Assembly: GCA_022813625.1 (NCBI GenBank)
Contig: JAKLMB010000022.1
Coordinates: forward strand, 124,001 to 188,000
DNA: 64,000 nt
From: Aaosphaeria pasadenensis
Taxonomy: Eukaryota > Ascomycota > Dothideomycetes > Pleosporales
Direction of reading: 5' to 3'
Shown: positions 12,763 to 22,585 of the stretch, one piece after another
How the letters are laid out: each line of letters begins with the position of its first letter
Numbering within the stretch: position 1 is the stretch's first letter
Notes under the pieces: generated by a model
Databases searched by the model: none
Told to the model about the DNA's origin: nothing
Seen by the model: the letters and a program-made list of their open reading frames with translations, nothing else
Made by a program: the position numbers and the translations under genes

Positions 12763-13379
12763 GGCTCCGACCAAGCAGGGTTGATATCAAGTTTCTCTAT
12801 TATGAGGAAACCGGATCGAATGGTGGAGGGCATGATCAGTGCATTCCACTTCATCTTGTAGCTTTTCTGCAGCTCTTGTAGCTCAGCGTCACATGTATCG
12901 TTGTTTAGATTTGTTTGGCTGCTCTGGGTATTGGCGCGGGCGGGTTTGTGGCGTTTCTGGATGGACCTACGGCGTGTGTCCGGGAATGGACATTCACAAG
13001 TTTTTGTTTCACGAATGAGTTATGAGTCTACTTCTCATTTGGGACTTTCCCATGGAGAAGGATGAAAAGATGATTCCCAGTCAGTTTTTGGGAGTCCTTA
13101 CTTGGGTGGACTCTTTCGGAATGAGCGCCAGAGATACCAGGGTGGTGGGAGGCGAAATGATGGCGTTAATAATTTCTGTACAGGCCATCGAATGTCACTC
13201 CTTCAACAGGCGCCACATACCATCCTCCAGTATTGTGCAACAGTGAAAGTGTGGGATTTTTTGCTGATGTGTCCTCATGTTACTCAACAGCTCGAATTAC
13301 ATTCAATTGTTGTGACTATTAATTAACTTTTTAAGGACAAAAGCCATCCAGACTAGGGCAATAATGGGTGGGAGGATGC
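12763..13379. other. Intergenic between convergent DUF2406 and VMA21 genes
   Basis: This is the shared 3' region of two convergent genes. No further coding signal or repeat was noticed. Confidence 0.5.
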
Positions 13380-13949
13380 TCAAAGTGACTTCTTCTTCTT
13401 CTCTTCTTCTAATCTTTCAGATTGGTCCTCTTTCATTGCGACGATTACGTAGGCGAAGAGGACAATGTTGGCCATGATGGCTGCTAGGGCGCCGGCGTAC
13501 GTTGTGTTTCCTGAAGCCAAACATCAATTCATACATAGGTTCTTTTGTCTTACTTCAGAGATGATGATGGTGTGAGGCTTGACATACCGACTATGACGAC
13601 ATTGACCATGAAGAAATAGGTTCCCAGGGGTAGGGTGATCATGGCGAATGTGAAGCTTAACAGTTTGGCTATGACGGAGCTGCATTGCACGTGGTCAATC
13701 ATCATTGATTCTTAAGCAGGTGGAAAATGATAGATGTTTGAGGGTTCTTGAGTTTTGTGGAATCGGCGTCTTGGACATTCATTTCATGGGAACAGATAGG
13801 GTGTATATGGAATTGTTGCTACTGCACGAATGGAATGATGGAATCACTCACGATGGGACGGCGGGAGCGATGTTGGACTTCTCGGTGGGAGCCTTTCCAT
13901 CATTGTCGAGGTAGGACTTCTCCTTTGATACGATTCTTTGGGTAGCCAT
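13380..13949 (-). CDS. VMA21: V-ATPase assembly factor VMA21
   Basis: VMA21 is an ER membrane protein that guides assembly of the V0 sector of the vacuolar proton pump. Three exons on the minus strand (13949-13852, 13679-13588, 13510-13380) give 106 aa, the normal size. The N-terminus contains EKSNIAPAVP, diagnostic of fungal VMA21. Two transmembrane helices follow, one from about SVIAKLLSFTFAMITLPLG and one in the TYAGALAAIMANIVLF region. The C-terminus is EEEKKKKSL and ends in KKSL, a KKXX retrieval signal that fits ER-Golgi cycling. Because each exon is short, no single ORF reveals the gene. The start faces the FUN30-like gene start across 615 bases, so the two share a divergent promoter region. 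Confidence 0.93.
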
Positions 13950-14564
13950 TTGATGTTCTTTTGAGTGGTTGAGTGGCTGAGTGGCTTAGTGGTTGAAGAT
14001 GTGTCGGTGTGTAGGGCGTGTATGCCACGACTGTGTAAGAGAGGCAGATGCTACGGAGAAACTACGGGGAGAGAGAGAGTAGAAAGTTAAAGTGGTTGGT
14101 CGCCAAGAGTGAAAACGCGTGAGTTCGCGTATCCCTCCTCTCATCTTCGCCATCCCCGCAACTTTTCTTGTCACTACTCACTCTACTTTGTACTACTCGT
14201 AGTTATTGCTCCATTACTTCTCACTACCAGTACTAAACTACTCCCTCTTCTACCTACTAAAAAGGTCGACTTCGTATCACCCGCGCCGACGTCAGATCTG
14301 CTTTTCCTTTTCCCTTTCCCTTTCCCTACTCTCTTCACTTCATCCGCTTTCGAATTGCCTCCATCTTAAAATACCAAACACCTGCACGAAGCAATGCCCG
14401 CCCTTATTGTTGCTTGATCACACCTTACCCTTTGTTCTCCATTGTTCGTTGGCGACTTTCTGTTTCTTTTGTCTGATTATAGTCCTTGACCCAACATCTC
14501 AAGCCAAATCAATCCGCCATCCAACATCACGTTCAAACCCTCACCCACTCGCCCTCTATCCACA
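13950..14564. promoter_or_regulatory. Divergent promoter region of VMA21 and FUN30-like gene
   Basis: The 615 bases between two divergent starts hold no supported ORF. The right half, from about 14,130, is C/T-rich with tandem CCCTTT units near 14,310-14,330, as in a fungal core promoter or leader for the remodeler. Confidence 0.6.
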
Positions 14565-17500
14565 ATGTACAGACCAGATCCGATCCTGTCATCTTCCCCT
14601 CTTCGACCCTCTTCTCGACCTTCACCCACAGATGCCAGCGAGGACGAGCTTGCCGTAGATTATGTGACACAACCTACTCAACCCTTGAGTTCGGTCAAGG
14701 TTGATGGCACACGCTCGCAACACTTTGCACCGGGGGCCACTCGACACATGACGCAGCAGACGATTCCCTACAGTATGGCAGGTCGCGCTGCAATACCCGG
14801 AGGTTCTTATATCACGCAACCGACGCAACCTCTCGATACGCAAACCCTCAACCGCAACTCTCCGCCGCAAGTGCACCGAGCATCTTCACCGCAACGAAAG
14901 CTTCCATCGGGTACGCAGCCCACCCAGATACTGAGCACACCTCCGCGGCCGCAGACATACACCCACGTCCAAGTAGTTCGGAGTTCCCCTTCAAATGATC
15001 GCCACTCGTCCCCATTGTCGCAAACACAACGTGCCTTTCCATCAAGCATGGCCCCTCCTGGTACAATCTTCGTAAACCCTCCGCGCGTAGCACGGCCCGC
15101 TCCGATTGACCTCACAGCATATTCCGATCCACCAGTCGAGAGTGATCCGGACGAGGAGGACGATTTTCGCTCGAACATAAAGCCGTCAGACATCGAGACC
15201 TGGTCTACCAATGCTCGCATTCAGGAAACGCCCCCGCAACGAGTTCCGAACTTCTCACAGTACGCCTACAATGGCACTTCGCAAACCAAGCGTTCCGCGG
15301 ATTCCTCTTTCGCCAGCAACTCGCCCCAGAAAAGAATGCGTCCTATGCAACGCCAATCAGGCCCCTCTCGTGCTATGCCCGTGGGTGACGTCTACATGCG
15401 CATAACAGACATCAAGGATGACGCACTCCGCATAAAAGTGCAACGGCTTAAATCCATTTATGCAACCAAGACTTTAAAGGAGTTAATGGACAAGCTAGAC
15501 GAACACGGGGGAGAATATGAGGCAACAAGACGTGCCCTTAGCCAACCGTCACCATCTAACGAGAAATTTTACATGCCTAAATTTCTCCGGGATGGCTCCT
15601 CGGACGTCGAAATCATTCCTGCTCCACAACCCAAGAAGACCGCACAACGAACCCTGAATGCGCCCATCAAGAGTATCAGGGAACGTTACAGGCAGGATAC
15701 GCCAGATCGCGAAAGTAGCCCTCAATTGATAACATCTAGCCCCGCCGCCGCACCGCCCAAGAAAAAGGGGAGACTACAAAGAGGACGGAAGAATCGTACT
15801 CCCGAACCCGCGTCAAGTCCTCAGCGTCAGCCCACTCCTATCGCTTTGGAATCGGACTCAGACGAAGCCATTGGGACGGATGAGGAAGATGATGCAAGCG
15901 ATGACGTGGCTGACAGTCCAAGTTTGCTCGAATTTTTCAACACTTGCTCCGTTGAAGCGATGGTGGATCTTTCAAATGAAAAGGTCGAGGACGTGCGCGC
16001 GTTGCTTGAGCACCGCCCATTCAGATCCATGGCACAGATCGAAAAGATAAACCTCGAGCCGGACAATGGAAAGAAGAAAGCCAGGAGGCCGAAGGTTGCA
16101 TTTGGTGCAAAATTGATGGCTAAAGCTACCGAGATGTGGGATGGGTTCATGGCAGTTGACGACCTTGTCAGAGAATGTGAGAATGCAGGAAAGCCTATTG
16201 CAAATGCCATGGCCCAATGGGGAGTAGACGTCTTTGGAAGCTCTACTGATGGTGAAGTCGCCATCACAAATCTCGAGGACAAGAGTGATGCGACACACGA
16301 TTCCGGCATAGGCACGCCCCGGAGTAGTCACGGAAGTGATACGGAAGTAGATCCCCGGCGTAGGAGGAGCAACTTTGTCAAGAAGCCTTCCAACATGAAC
16401 ACAGAGATCGAACTTAAAGATTATCAGCTTGTTGGGCTGAATTGGCTAGCTTTGCTCTACCAGAATGGCGTCTCTGGGATCCTTGCGGACGATATGGGAC
16501 TTGGGAAAACATGCCAGGTCATTGCGTTCCTCTCCCACCTGAAAGAGCAACAAATGCCAGGCCCGCACCTTGTTATTGTTCCCGGTTCTACTCTTGAGAA
16601 TTGGCTCCGCGAGTTCAAGCGCTTCTCTAAGAAAATGAGGGTTGAGGTGTATTACGGTTCGCAGCCGGCACGAGCTGAACAGCAGCAAGTCATTTTAGAC
16701 GCCATTGACGACGGCCGCGTCGATGTCATCATCACCACATACGATCTCGCGCACAAGAAGGATGATAACTCCTTCTTGCGTAAATGCCGACCAAAGGCAT
16801 GTATCTACGACGAAGGGCATTACCTTCGTAATTCGGCAACACAACGATACAAGATGCTTATGCGCATCAAGGCTGAATTCCGATTGTTATTAACTGGTAC
16901 GCCTCTCCAGAACAGCCTTCGTGAGCTCGTCTCGATTCTTGCATTCATCATGCCCGACATCTTCGAGAACGTCTCGGATAACCTAGAGGCTGTGTTCAAA
17001 TCGAAGGCTAAGGTCAATGATTCGGATACACACGGTGCACTTTTGTCTACCCAGCGAATCCAGCGAGCTCGCTCAATGATGACGCCTTTCGTTCTCCGAC
17101 GCAAGAAAGCACAAGTCCTCAAGCATCTGCCACAGAAGACTTGCCGAGTGGAATACTGTGATCTGCTGGAGTCGCAAGCGAAGCTCTATGCTACCCAGTT
17201 GGAACGTCAAAAGAAGGTTTTACTCGATCGCGCCAACGGCATCATACCTAAAGATCACGCCAACATCATGATGAAGCTTCGCCAGGCCGCCATCCATCCT
17301 CTGCTGTTCCGCGACCGCTATGATGACAAGGTCATCCGCAAGATGGCAAAGGCGTGTCTGAAAGAGCCCATCTTTGCAAACAGCCAGGAGGAATACATTT
17401 ACGAGGACCTCACTGTGTATACAGATTTTCAATGCAATGAACTGTCAAGGAAGTACCCCAAGACCTTGGGCAAATTCGCTCTCAAGAACGAGGAATGGAT

Positions 17501-18155
17501 GGATTCGGGGAAAGTGCAGAAACTCGCGGAACTGCTCAAAAAGTATAAGGAGAATGGCGATCGTGCACTGGTTTTCTCGCAGTTTACTTCAGTTATGGAT
17601 ATCCTGCAGCTTGTGTTCGAGACTCTTGATATTGCATACTCACGCATTGACGGTTCGACACCGATTGGAGAACGCCAGCCATTGATTGATCAATATTACG
17701 AAGATGATTCGATCACTGTCTTCATGCTCAGTACCAAGTCGGGAGGAGCAGGTATCAATCTGGCCTGCGCGAACAAGGTCATCATCTTCGATTCGTCGTT
17801 CAACCCCCAGGATGACATCCAGGCCGAGAACCGCGCGCATCGTGTTGGACAGACCCGAGATGTCGAGGTCGTCCGATTCGTGACCAAGAGCACCGTCGAA
17901 GAACAGATTCATGCTCTTGGGGTTTCCAAACTCGAGCTAGACAAGATGGTGGCAGGCGAGGAAGGCGAAAGTGCTGGCAACGGCAAGAAAGGTGCCAAGG
18001 CAGACGCTGGCGCTATCAGTACAGCGGAAGAGCAAGGCATTGACGCGGTTGAGCGGATGATGCTAGAGCAGTTGCAGAAGCAAGATGATGGCAAAGATGT
18101 TAAAGAGAAGTTCTTGGATGGAATGAAAGCAGCAGGCATCCCAATGGCGGAGTAA
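14565..18155 (+). CDS. FUN30: SNF2-family chromatin remodeler, FUN30/SMARCAD1 type
   Basis: This is a single-exon ORF of 1196 aa. FUN30-type enzymes remodel nucleosomes at silent chromatin and promote long-range DNA-end resection. The ATPase core begins near residue 612 (KDYQLVGLNWLALLYQNGV). It has Walker A GILADDMGLGKT at 638-649, a DEGH box at 749-752 and LLLTGTPLQN. The helicase-C lobe carries STKSGGAGINL and QAENRAHRVGQ near 1086. A CUE-like ubiquitin-binding segment lies at about 290-325. The N-terminal 270 residues are disordered and carry TQPTQ at 35, 84 and 117, in a Ser/Thr-Pro-rich setting that fits kinase docking. The DEGH box, the CUE-like segment and the overall layout separate it from ISWI, CHD and SWI2. 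The ATG at 14565 is well placed after a pyrimidine-rich leader. Confidence 0.93.
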   Translation: MYRPDPILSSSPLRPSSRPSPTDASEDELAVDYVTQPTQPLSSVKVDGTRSQHFAPGATRHMTQQTIPYSMAGRAAIPGGSYITQPTQPLDTQTLNRNSPPQVHRASSPQRKLPSGTQPTQILSTPPRPQTYTHVQVVRSSPSNDRHSSPLSQTQRAFPSSMAPPGTIFVNPPRVARPAPIDLTAYSDPPVESDPDEEDDFRSNIKPSDIETWSTNARIQETPPQRVPNFSQYAYNGTSQTKRSADSSFASNSPQKRMRPMQRQSGPSRAMPVGDVYMRITDIKDDALRIKVQRLKSIYATKTLKELMDKLDEHGGEYEATRRALSQPSPSNEKFYMPKFLRDGSSDVEIIPAPQPKKTAQRTLNAPIKSIRERYRQDTPDRESSPQLITSSPAAAPPKKKGRLQRGRKNRTPEPASSPQRQPTPIALESDSDEAIGTDEEDDASDDVADSPSLLEFFNTCSVEAMVDLSNEKVEDVRALLEHRPFRSMAQIEKINLEPDNGKKKARRPKVAFGAKLMAKATEMWDGFMAVDDLVRECENAGKPIANAMAQWGVDVFGSSTDGEVAITNLEDKSDATHDSGIGTPRSSHGSDTEVDPRRRRSNFVKKPSNMNTEIELKDYQLVGLNWLALLYQNGVSGILADDMGLGKTCQVIAFLSHLKEQQMPGPHLVIVPGSTLENWLREFKRFSKKMRVEVYYGSQPARAEQQQVILDAIDDGRVDVIITTYDLAHKKDDNSFLRKCRPKACIYDEGHYLRNSATQRYKMLMRIKAEFRLLLTGTPLQNSLRELVSILAFIMPDIFENVSDNLEAVFKSKAKVNDSDTHGALLSTQRIQRARSMMTPFVLRRKKAQVLKHLPQKTCRVEYCDLLESQAKLYATQLERQKKVLLDRANGIIPKDHANIMMKLRQAAIHPLLFRDRYDDKVIRKMAKACLKEPIFANSQEEYIYEDLTVYTDFQCNELSRKYPKTLGKFALKNEEWMDSGKVQKLAELLKKYKENGDRALVFSQFTSVMDILQLVFETLDIAYSRIDGSTPIGERQPLIDQYYEDDSITVFMLSTKSGGAGINLACANKVIIFDSSFNPQDDIQAENRAHRVGQTRDVEVVRFVTKSTVEEQIHALGVSKLELDKMVAGEEGESAGNGKKGAKADAGAISTAEEQGIDAVERMMLEQLQKQDDGKDVKEKFLDGMKAAGIPMAE

Positions 18156-18894
18156 GGGTTTTCGGGAGAGAAGGGACGTGTTAGGCACCATACATGTCCC
18201 TAGTTGTTCAAGGAGCGAACATGGAGGCACACGAGGCGTTGTTGCATCTTTTTGTGTTTTGTTCAATAGCATAGATACCTGGGGCGACTCTTTTGATGGA
18301 TATTTGATGTTATATACCAACTTCGAAGAGCATGATCTTGTAGTGGTACCAAGTAGGCATCCTTCCTTGATTAACAGCATAATGATAAAATGGACAATAT
18401 ATCATTGAAACTACGGACTTTGTGGGATCAGGAACGGGTGACGACGTGCCTTTCACTAATCACTGATTCTTGACGTTTGCCTCTCCTTGACTCGCCTTCA
18501 TGTGTCACCAACTTCGTACATACTGTGGGTGGTGGGTGGCGCAAACGCGTGAGGACGACCTCGACCTCGGCCCCTTTTGAAATGGCAAACCGAAACCCCC
18601 GCCAATAACCCAACCTTAACCATTCTGCTTAGGAATAGGAATATTAAACTACTCGGGAGCCGCAGTCACAACGACAACAACAACTACGAATCCACCCATC
18701 ATACAATACCACAACACAATAGTGTTTATCTTCTCCCTCCCTCCCTCTGCTCTGTACATCATTCTCTCCTCCTCACGCGCCTCCATTCGTCGATTCCTCA
18801 TTCATCCTTCCGACTGGTTCACGGCTTTCCCGCCGATAAACCTCCGACCTCTGGCCTCACTCCTCATACTTGCACATATTAGATTGAAGAAATC
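18156..18894. other. Intergenic: remodeler 3' region and PEX5 promoter
   Basis: No supported ORF. The sequence just upstream of PEX5 (about 18,720-18,850) is C/T-rich, like a leader. Confidence 0.5.
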
Positions 18895-20886
18895 ATGTCC
18901 TTCCTCGGCGGCGCAGAGTGTTCGACGGCTGGCAACCCCCTCAGCCAATTCACAAAACATGTACAAGACGACAAGTCGCTCCAGAGGGACCGGCTGGTCG
19001 GGCGGGGCCCTGGTGGCATGGCGGAGGGCATGCGGAGCCAGCACATGGGCGGTGGCAGTGATGCCGTAGGTATCCCGCGGCGGTGGAGTTTTCAACTGCG
19101 ATTTCAGTAACACGGGAGCTAATTGGAGTTGGAACAGATGATGAACGAGTTCATGCAACAGCCCGCGCACCTTCCACAGGGACCCGGCCCTGCGTCACCG
19201 TTCGCCATGGAGCAGATGAGAAGAGAGCTCGAGCGAACACAACACAGCGGCTCGCCTGGATGGGCAGCAGAGTTCGACCCTGGCATGGAGGCTCCGTCAG
19301 CAATGGGCCCGGCCATGCAGGAAAGACCTGCAGGTTTCAGCCCTGCCGAGTTCGCCAAATATCAGCAGATGAACCCCACAGCGAGGACCGCGAGTCCGAT
19401 GGCGAGCCAGTCACCCTCTATGATGGGATACCAAAGGCCTATGGGCGGATACGGCATGGGCATGGGTGGAATGGGTATGGGCTACGGTATGGGCATGATG
19501 CAGCAGCCTTACGCACCACAGAACTTCCAGCAACCCGTGCAAGACTCTGGAAAGGGCAAGGGCCGCATGGTCGAGCTCGACGATAAGGACTGGGAGGCTC
19601 AGTTCGCCCAGCTTGAGAGTAGCGATCAACAGCAGAACCTAGATGCTCTTGATGCGGAGGCAAATAAACATATTGAGGCGGAGCTCAATGAAATGGACAG
19701 GTCAGTGGATTTCGGCGATTTCGAGTCCATATGGAAGGGCATCCAAGCTGAGACTGAGCACGCTAGGCAACTCGCCAATGAGGAGAACTTCGTCGACGGC
19801 ATGCACATGGGCGATCTCGACCAGTGGGAGGGCTTCGATGGCCTGAACACCCATTCAGCCCGCGACCCTGTCATGGGCGATTATCTCTTCGAGCAGAACA
19901 ACCTCTTCGATAACGTCACCAATCCCTTCGAGGAAGGTATCAAGATCATGGAAGAAGGCGGCAACCTATCACTTGCCGCACTTGCCTTCGAGGCCGCCGT
20001 ACAGAAGGATCCACAGCACGTTGCTGCATGGGTGAAGCTTGGAGAGTCACAAGCACAGAACGAGAAGGAAACGCCCGCCATCCGGGCGCTTGAGCAAGCA
20101 CTGAAGTTGGACGCCTCGAATCTGGAAGCATTGATGGGTCTCGCTGTGTCTTATACAAATGAAGGCTACGAGAGCACAGCATACAGGACACTCGAGCGAT
20201 GGATTGCAACCAAATACCCTACATTGATCAAGGAGCCACTTTCATCGGACGCAGATATGGGTTTCACGGACCGCCACTTGCTTCATGAGAAGGTGACAAA
20301 TCTCTTCATTGAGGCAGCCCAACTTTCCCCGAGTGGCGAGCAGATGGATCCGGACGTGCAGGTCGGTTTGGGTGTACTTTTCTATGGTGTAGAGGAGTAC
20401 GACAAAGCAGTCGATTGCTTTGGGGCGGCCCTGGCTTCTACAGAGTCTGGAACTACAAATTCCTCATCCCAGGTGCATCTTCTATGGAACAGACTCGGCG
20501 CCACTCTTGCGAACTCAGGTCGTTCCGAGGAGGCCATAGATGCATACTCACGCGCGCTCTCCTTCCGACCGAATTTCGTGCGTGCGAGATACAATCTTGG
20601 TGTCTCGTGCATCAACATCGGGTGCTTCACCGAAGCAGCACAGCACCTTCTCGGTGCACTATCCATGCACAAGGTTGTGGAGAAGGAAGGGAAGGAGCGC
20701 GCCCGGGAGGTCGTGGGTGATAAAGTGAGCGAGAGCCAGTTGGATAACATGATCCATCAGAACCAGAGTACAAACCTGTACGACACTCTGAGGAGAGTAT
20801 TCGGCCAAATGGGCAGACGAGATCTGGCGGATACTGTTGGTCCTGGCATGGATGTTGAGAGTTTTCGCGGCGAGTTTGAATTTTAA
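18895..20886 (+). CDS. PEX5: Peroxisomal PTS1 import receptor PEX5
   Basis: PEX5 binds C-terminal SKL-type signals in the cytosol and carries cargo through the peroxisomal docking complex. Two exons (18895-19065, 19138-20886) give 639 aa. The N-terminus MSFLGGAEC has the conserved Cys (Cys9 here) used for mono-ubiquitination and receptor recycling. Aromatic W-x3-F/Y-type docking motifs include WAAEF at 99 and WEAQF at 209; a related Trp motif is at 256. A Gly/Met-rich tract (GYGMGMGGMGMGYGMGMM) lies between the first two. The C-terminal half from about 310 is built of TPR repeats, such as AWVKLGESQAQNEKE and SRALSFRPNFVRARYNLG, which form the cargo pocket. The 72-nt intron contains an in-frame stop, so read-through would truncate. 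The splice phase gives the family motif MMNEFMQQ. Confidence 0.95.
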
Positions 20887-21385
20887 CAAGTTTGATGATG
20901 ATAACATGGAAGAAGTGCAGGCTGCCACTTACGACAAGTGGGCGCCCGAGACAGAGCCGGCAGACCGCCAGGACCAGCATGATAGAGCCATAGAGGAAGG
21001 CCCTTGGGGTTGGGAGCAAGAGGTAGGCGCCAGTTGCTGCTTCGGCATTAGAACCGTCAGGGCAGGACCTGACTGTGTCTGGAAGCTGCATGGAGGGATA
21101 TAGATGACCCGATTGAACGAAAATTACATAATGACTCGACATTATAATGAAATAGGCATATTGTTGGCTTCATGCAATCCACACCTAGCTACCATGACAT
21201 AATTGTGAATTTGATATGGGGCATCATGCCTTCACCCTCACGATGCGAGATTGTTTACAATTCTTCGGGTATCTCGGCATAAAGAGACGCATCGTTCGAG
21301 CTGATTCCTTCGAGTCTGTATTCTCTCTTTGATGCCGTTGTGCGTCCATTAGTCCAAGACGAAAACGCGCGCTGATCATACGCAT
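20887..21385. other. Intergenic between convergent PEX5 and FMP30-like genes
   Basis: Shared 3' region. Overlapping short ORFs on both strands at 20,627-21,142 lack conserved content. No repeat was noticed. Confidence 0.5.
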
Positions 21386-22585
21386 CTACACAACGACCGT
21401 GTCCCCAATACTACAAACATCAGCATCGACACCCCACTCCAAACCTTCCTTCTCAACAGCTTGTCGCCACCTCTCCACGGGCTCCGTCACAGGTTCATAA
21501 TGCGCACTAATGCTCCCCCTGAACGTCCCATAATGCATCCCAATGCTCCTCTTACTCTTTATTGCCTTATGAATGGCCACGGAGTCGTGTGGTGAGGAGT
21601 GCACCCCAGACATGAACGATCGAGGTTGGAAGCAACCAATGGGTAATAGAGCAAGATCGAATGGACCGTAAAGAGTGCCAATCTCCTCGAAGGCAGGGCA
21701 TGGCGGATGGGGAGCTGCATGATGGGACACTTGATCGTCCGAGTCTACGGAGCAAAAGCCTGTGTCCCCGGCAAAGTAGAGAGACTTTGATGTAGGAGAC
21801 TCATTGGTATCCAAGGACGATGGCGATGGAGATGATGTTGAAGATGATTCCCTAATGACCCAGCTACACCAAAGTGAAGCCGAGAAGTTCCACGGTGCGC
21901 GACCAGAGGAATGCTGCGCAGGTGTACAAATCAAATCAACGCTGTTCACACCGGCTCCATTTTCTTTAGATAATCGGATGCCGTCCCACCAGTCCAGTTG
22001 CGTGACCTGGGACTCTTTGATTCCTACACCAAGATGTAGGAGTTCGGATTTGACTCCAAGTGCACAGAGGAAATGCAAGTCTCCTTTCTGCTTCTTGAGG
22101 ATTTCGGACAAGGTCCATGAATCGAGATGGTCGTAATGGTCGTGACTTATAAGCACTGCGTCAACATGGGGAATCTCGTCGATGGAGCAAGGCGGTTGAG
22201 AAAAGCGTACGGGGCCAACAACGCCATATGGCCCAACTTTGTTACTCCACACAGGGTCAAGTAGGATCACGATTCCGTCGCTAGTCTCAACGAGGAAACT
22301 TGCGTGCCCGATCCATGTCGCTTTGAGGCCTTTCCGGCCGGAGCCAAAGTCAGGTTTGTTGATGGGGATGATGGTGGATATGTTCGAAGGAACTGGGACG
22401 AAGTTCTTGGGCGAAGAGGAAAACCAGCGCGTCTTTGCAGCATCGAGGGGGCTTTTGCGTTGGAAGGAAGGCCATGGGTTCTTGAAACTAGATGCGGGGG
22501 AATTAATGTGGTGAGATGGAGGATTTGTGTAAGAGGGCGGATGCCGTGAGGAGAGGGGAGTTAAAGAAATGGATTGTGGTGGCAT
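21386..22585 (-). CDS. NAPE-PLD-like metallo-beta-lactamase-fold hydrolase (FMP30 family)
   Basis: This single-exon gene of 399 aa belongs to the metallo-beta-lactamase superfamily, in the group of mammalian N-acyl-phosphatidylethanolamine phospholipase D and yeast mitochondrial FMP30. The zinc-binding motif SHDHYDHLD gives His148, His150, Asp152 and His153. ATWIGHASFLVE precedes it. TPAQHSSGRAPWN, the later YFAGDTGF (metal-bridging Asp), and IGMHYGTFRGS complete the active site. The N-terminal 65 residues are Ser/Pro/Lys-rich with few acidic residues and could target mitochondria, as in FMP30. In family members the enzyme releases N-acylethanolamines and phosphatidic acid from NAPE, and a similar activity is inferred here. 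The ATG at 22585 is the first in frame. Confidence 0.9.
   Translation of the reverse strand: MPPQSISLTPLSSRHPPSYTNPPSHHINSPASSFKNPWPSFQRKSPLDAAKTRWFSSSPKNFVPVPSNISTIIPINKPDFGSGRKGLKATWIGHASFLVETSDGIVILLDPVWSNKVGPYGVVGPVRFSQPPCSIDEIPHVDAVLISHDHYDHLDSWTLSEILKKQKGDLHFLCALGVKSELLHLGVGIKESQVTQLDWWDGIRLSKENGAGVNSVDLICTPAQHSSGRAPWNFSASLWCSWVIRESSSTSSPSPSSLDTNESPTSKSLYFAGDTGFCSVDSDDQVSHHAAPHPPCPAFEEIGTLYGPFDLALLPIGCFQPRSFMSGVHSSPHDSVAIHKAIKSKRSIGMHYGTFRGSISAHYEPVTEPVERWRQAVEKEGLEWGVDADVCSIGDTVVV

Noticed and set aside
20627..21142. 171-codon minus-strand ORF overlapping the PEX5 3' end
   Set aside because: Half of it is antisense to TPR-coding sequence. The rest is a 3' region without motifs.
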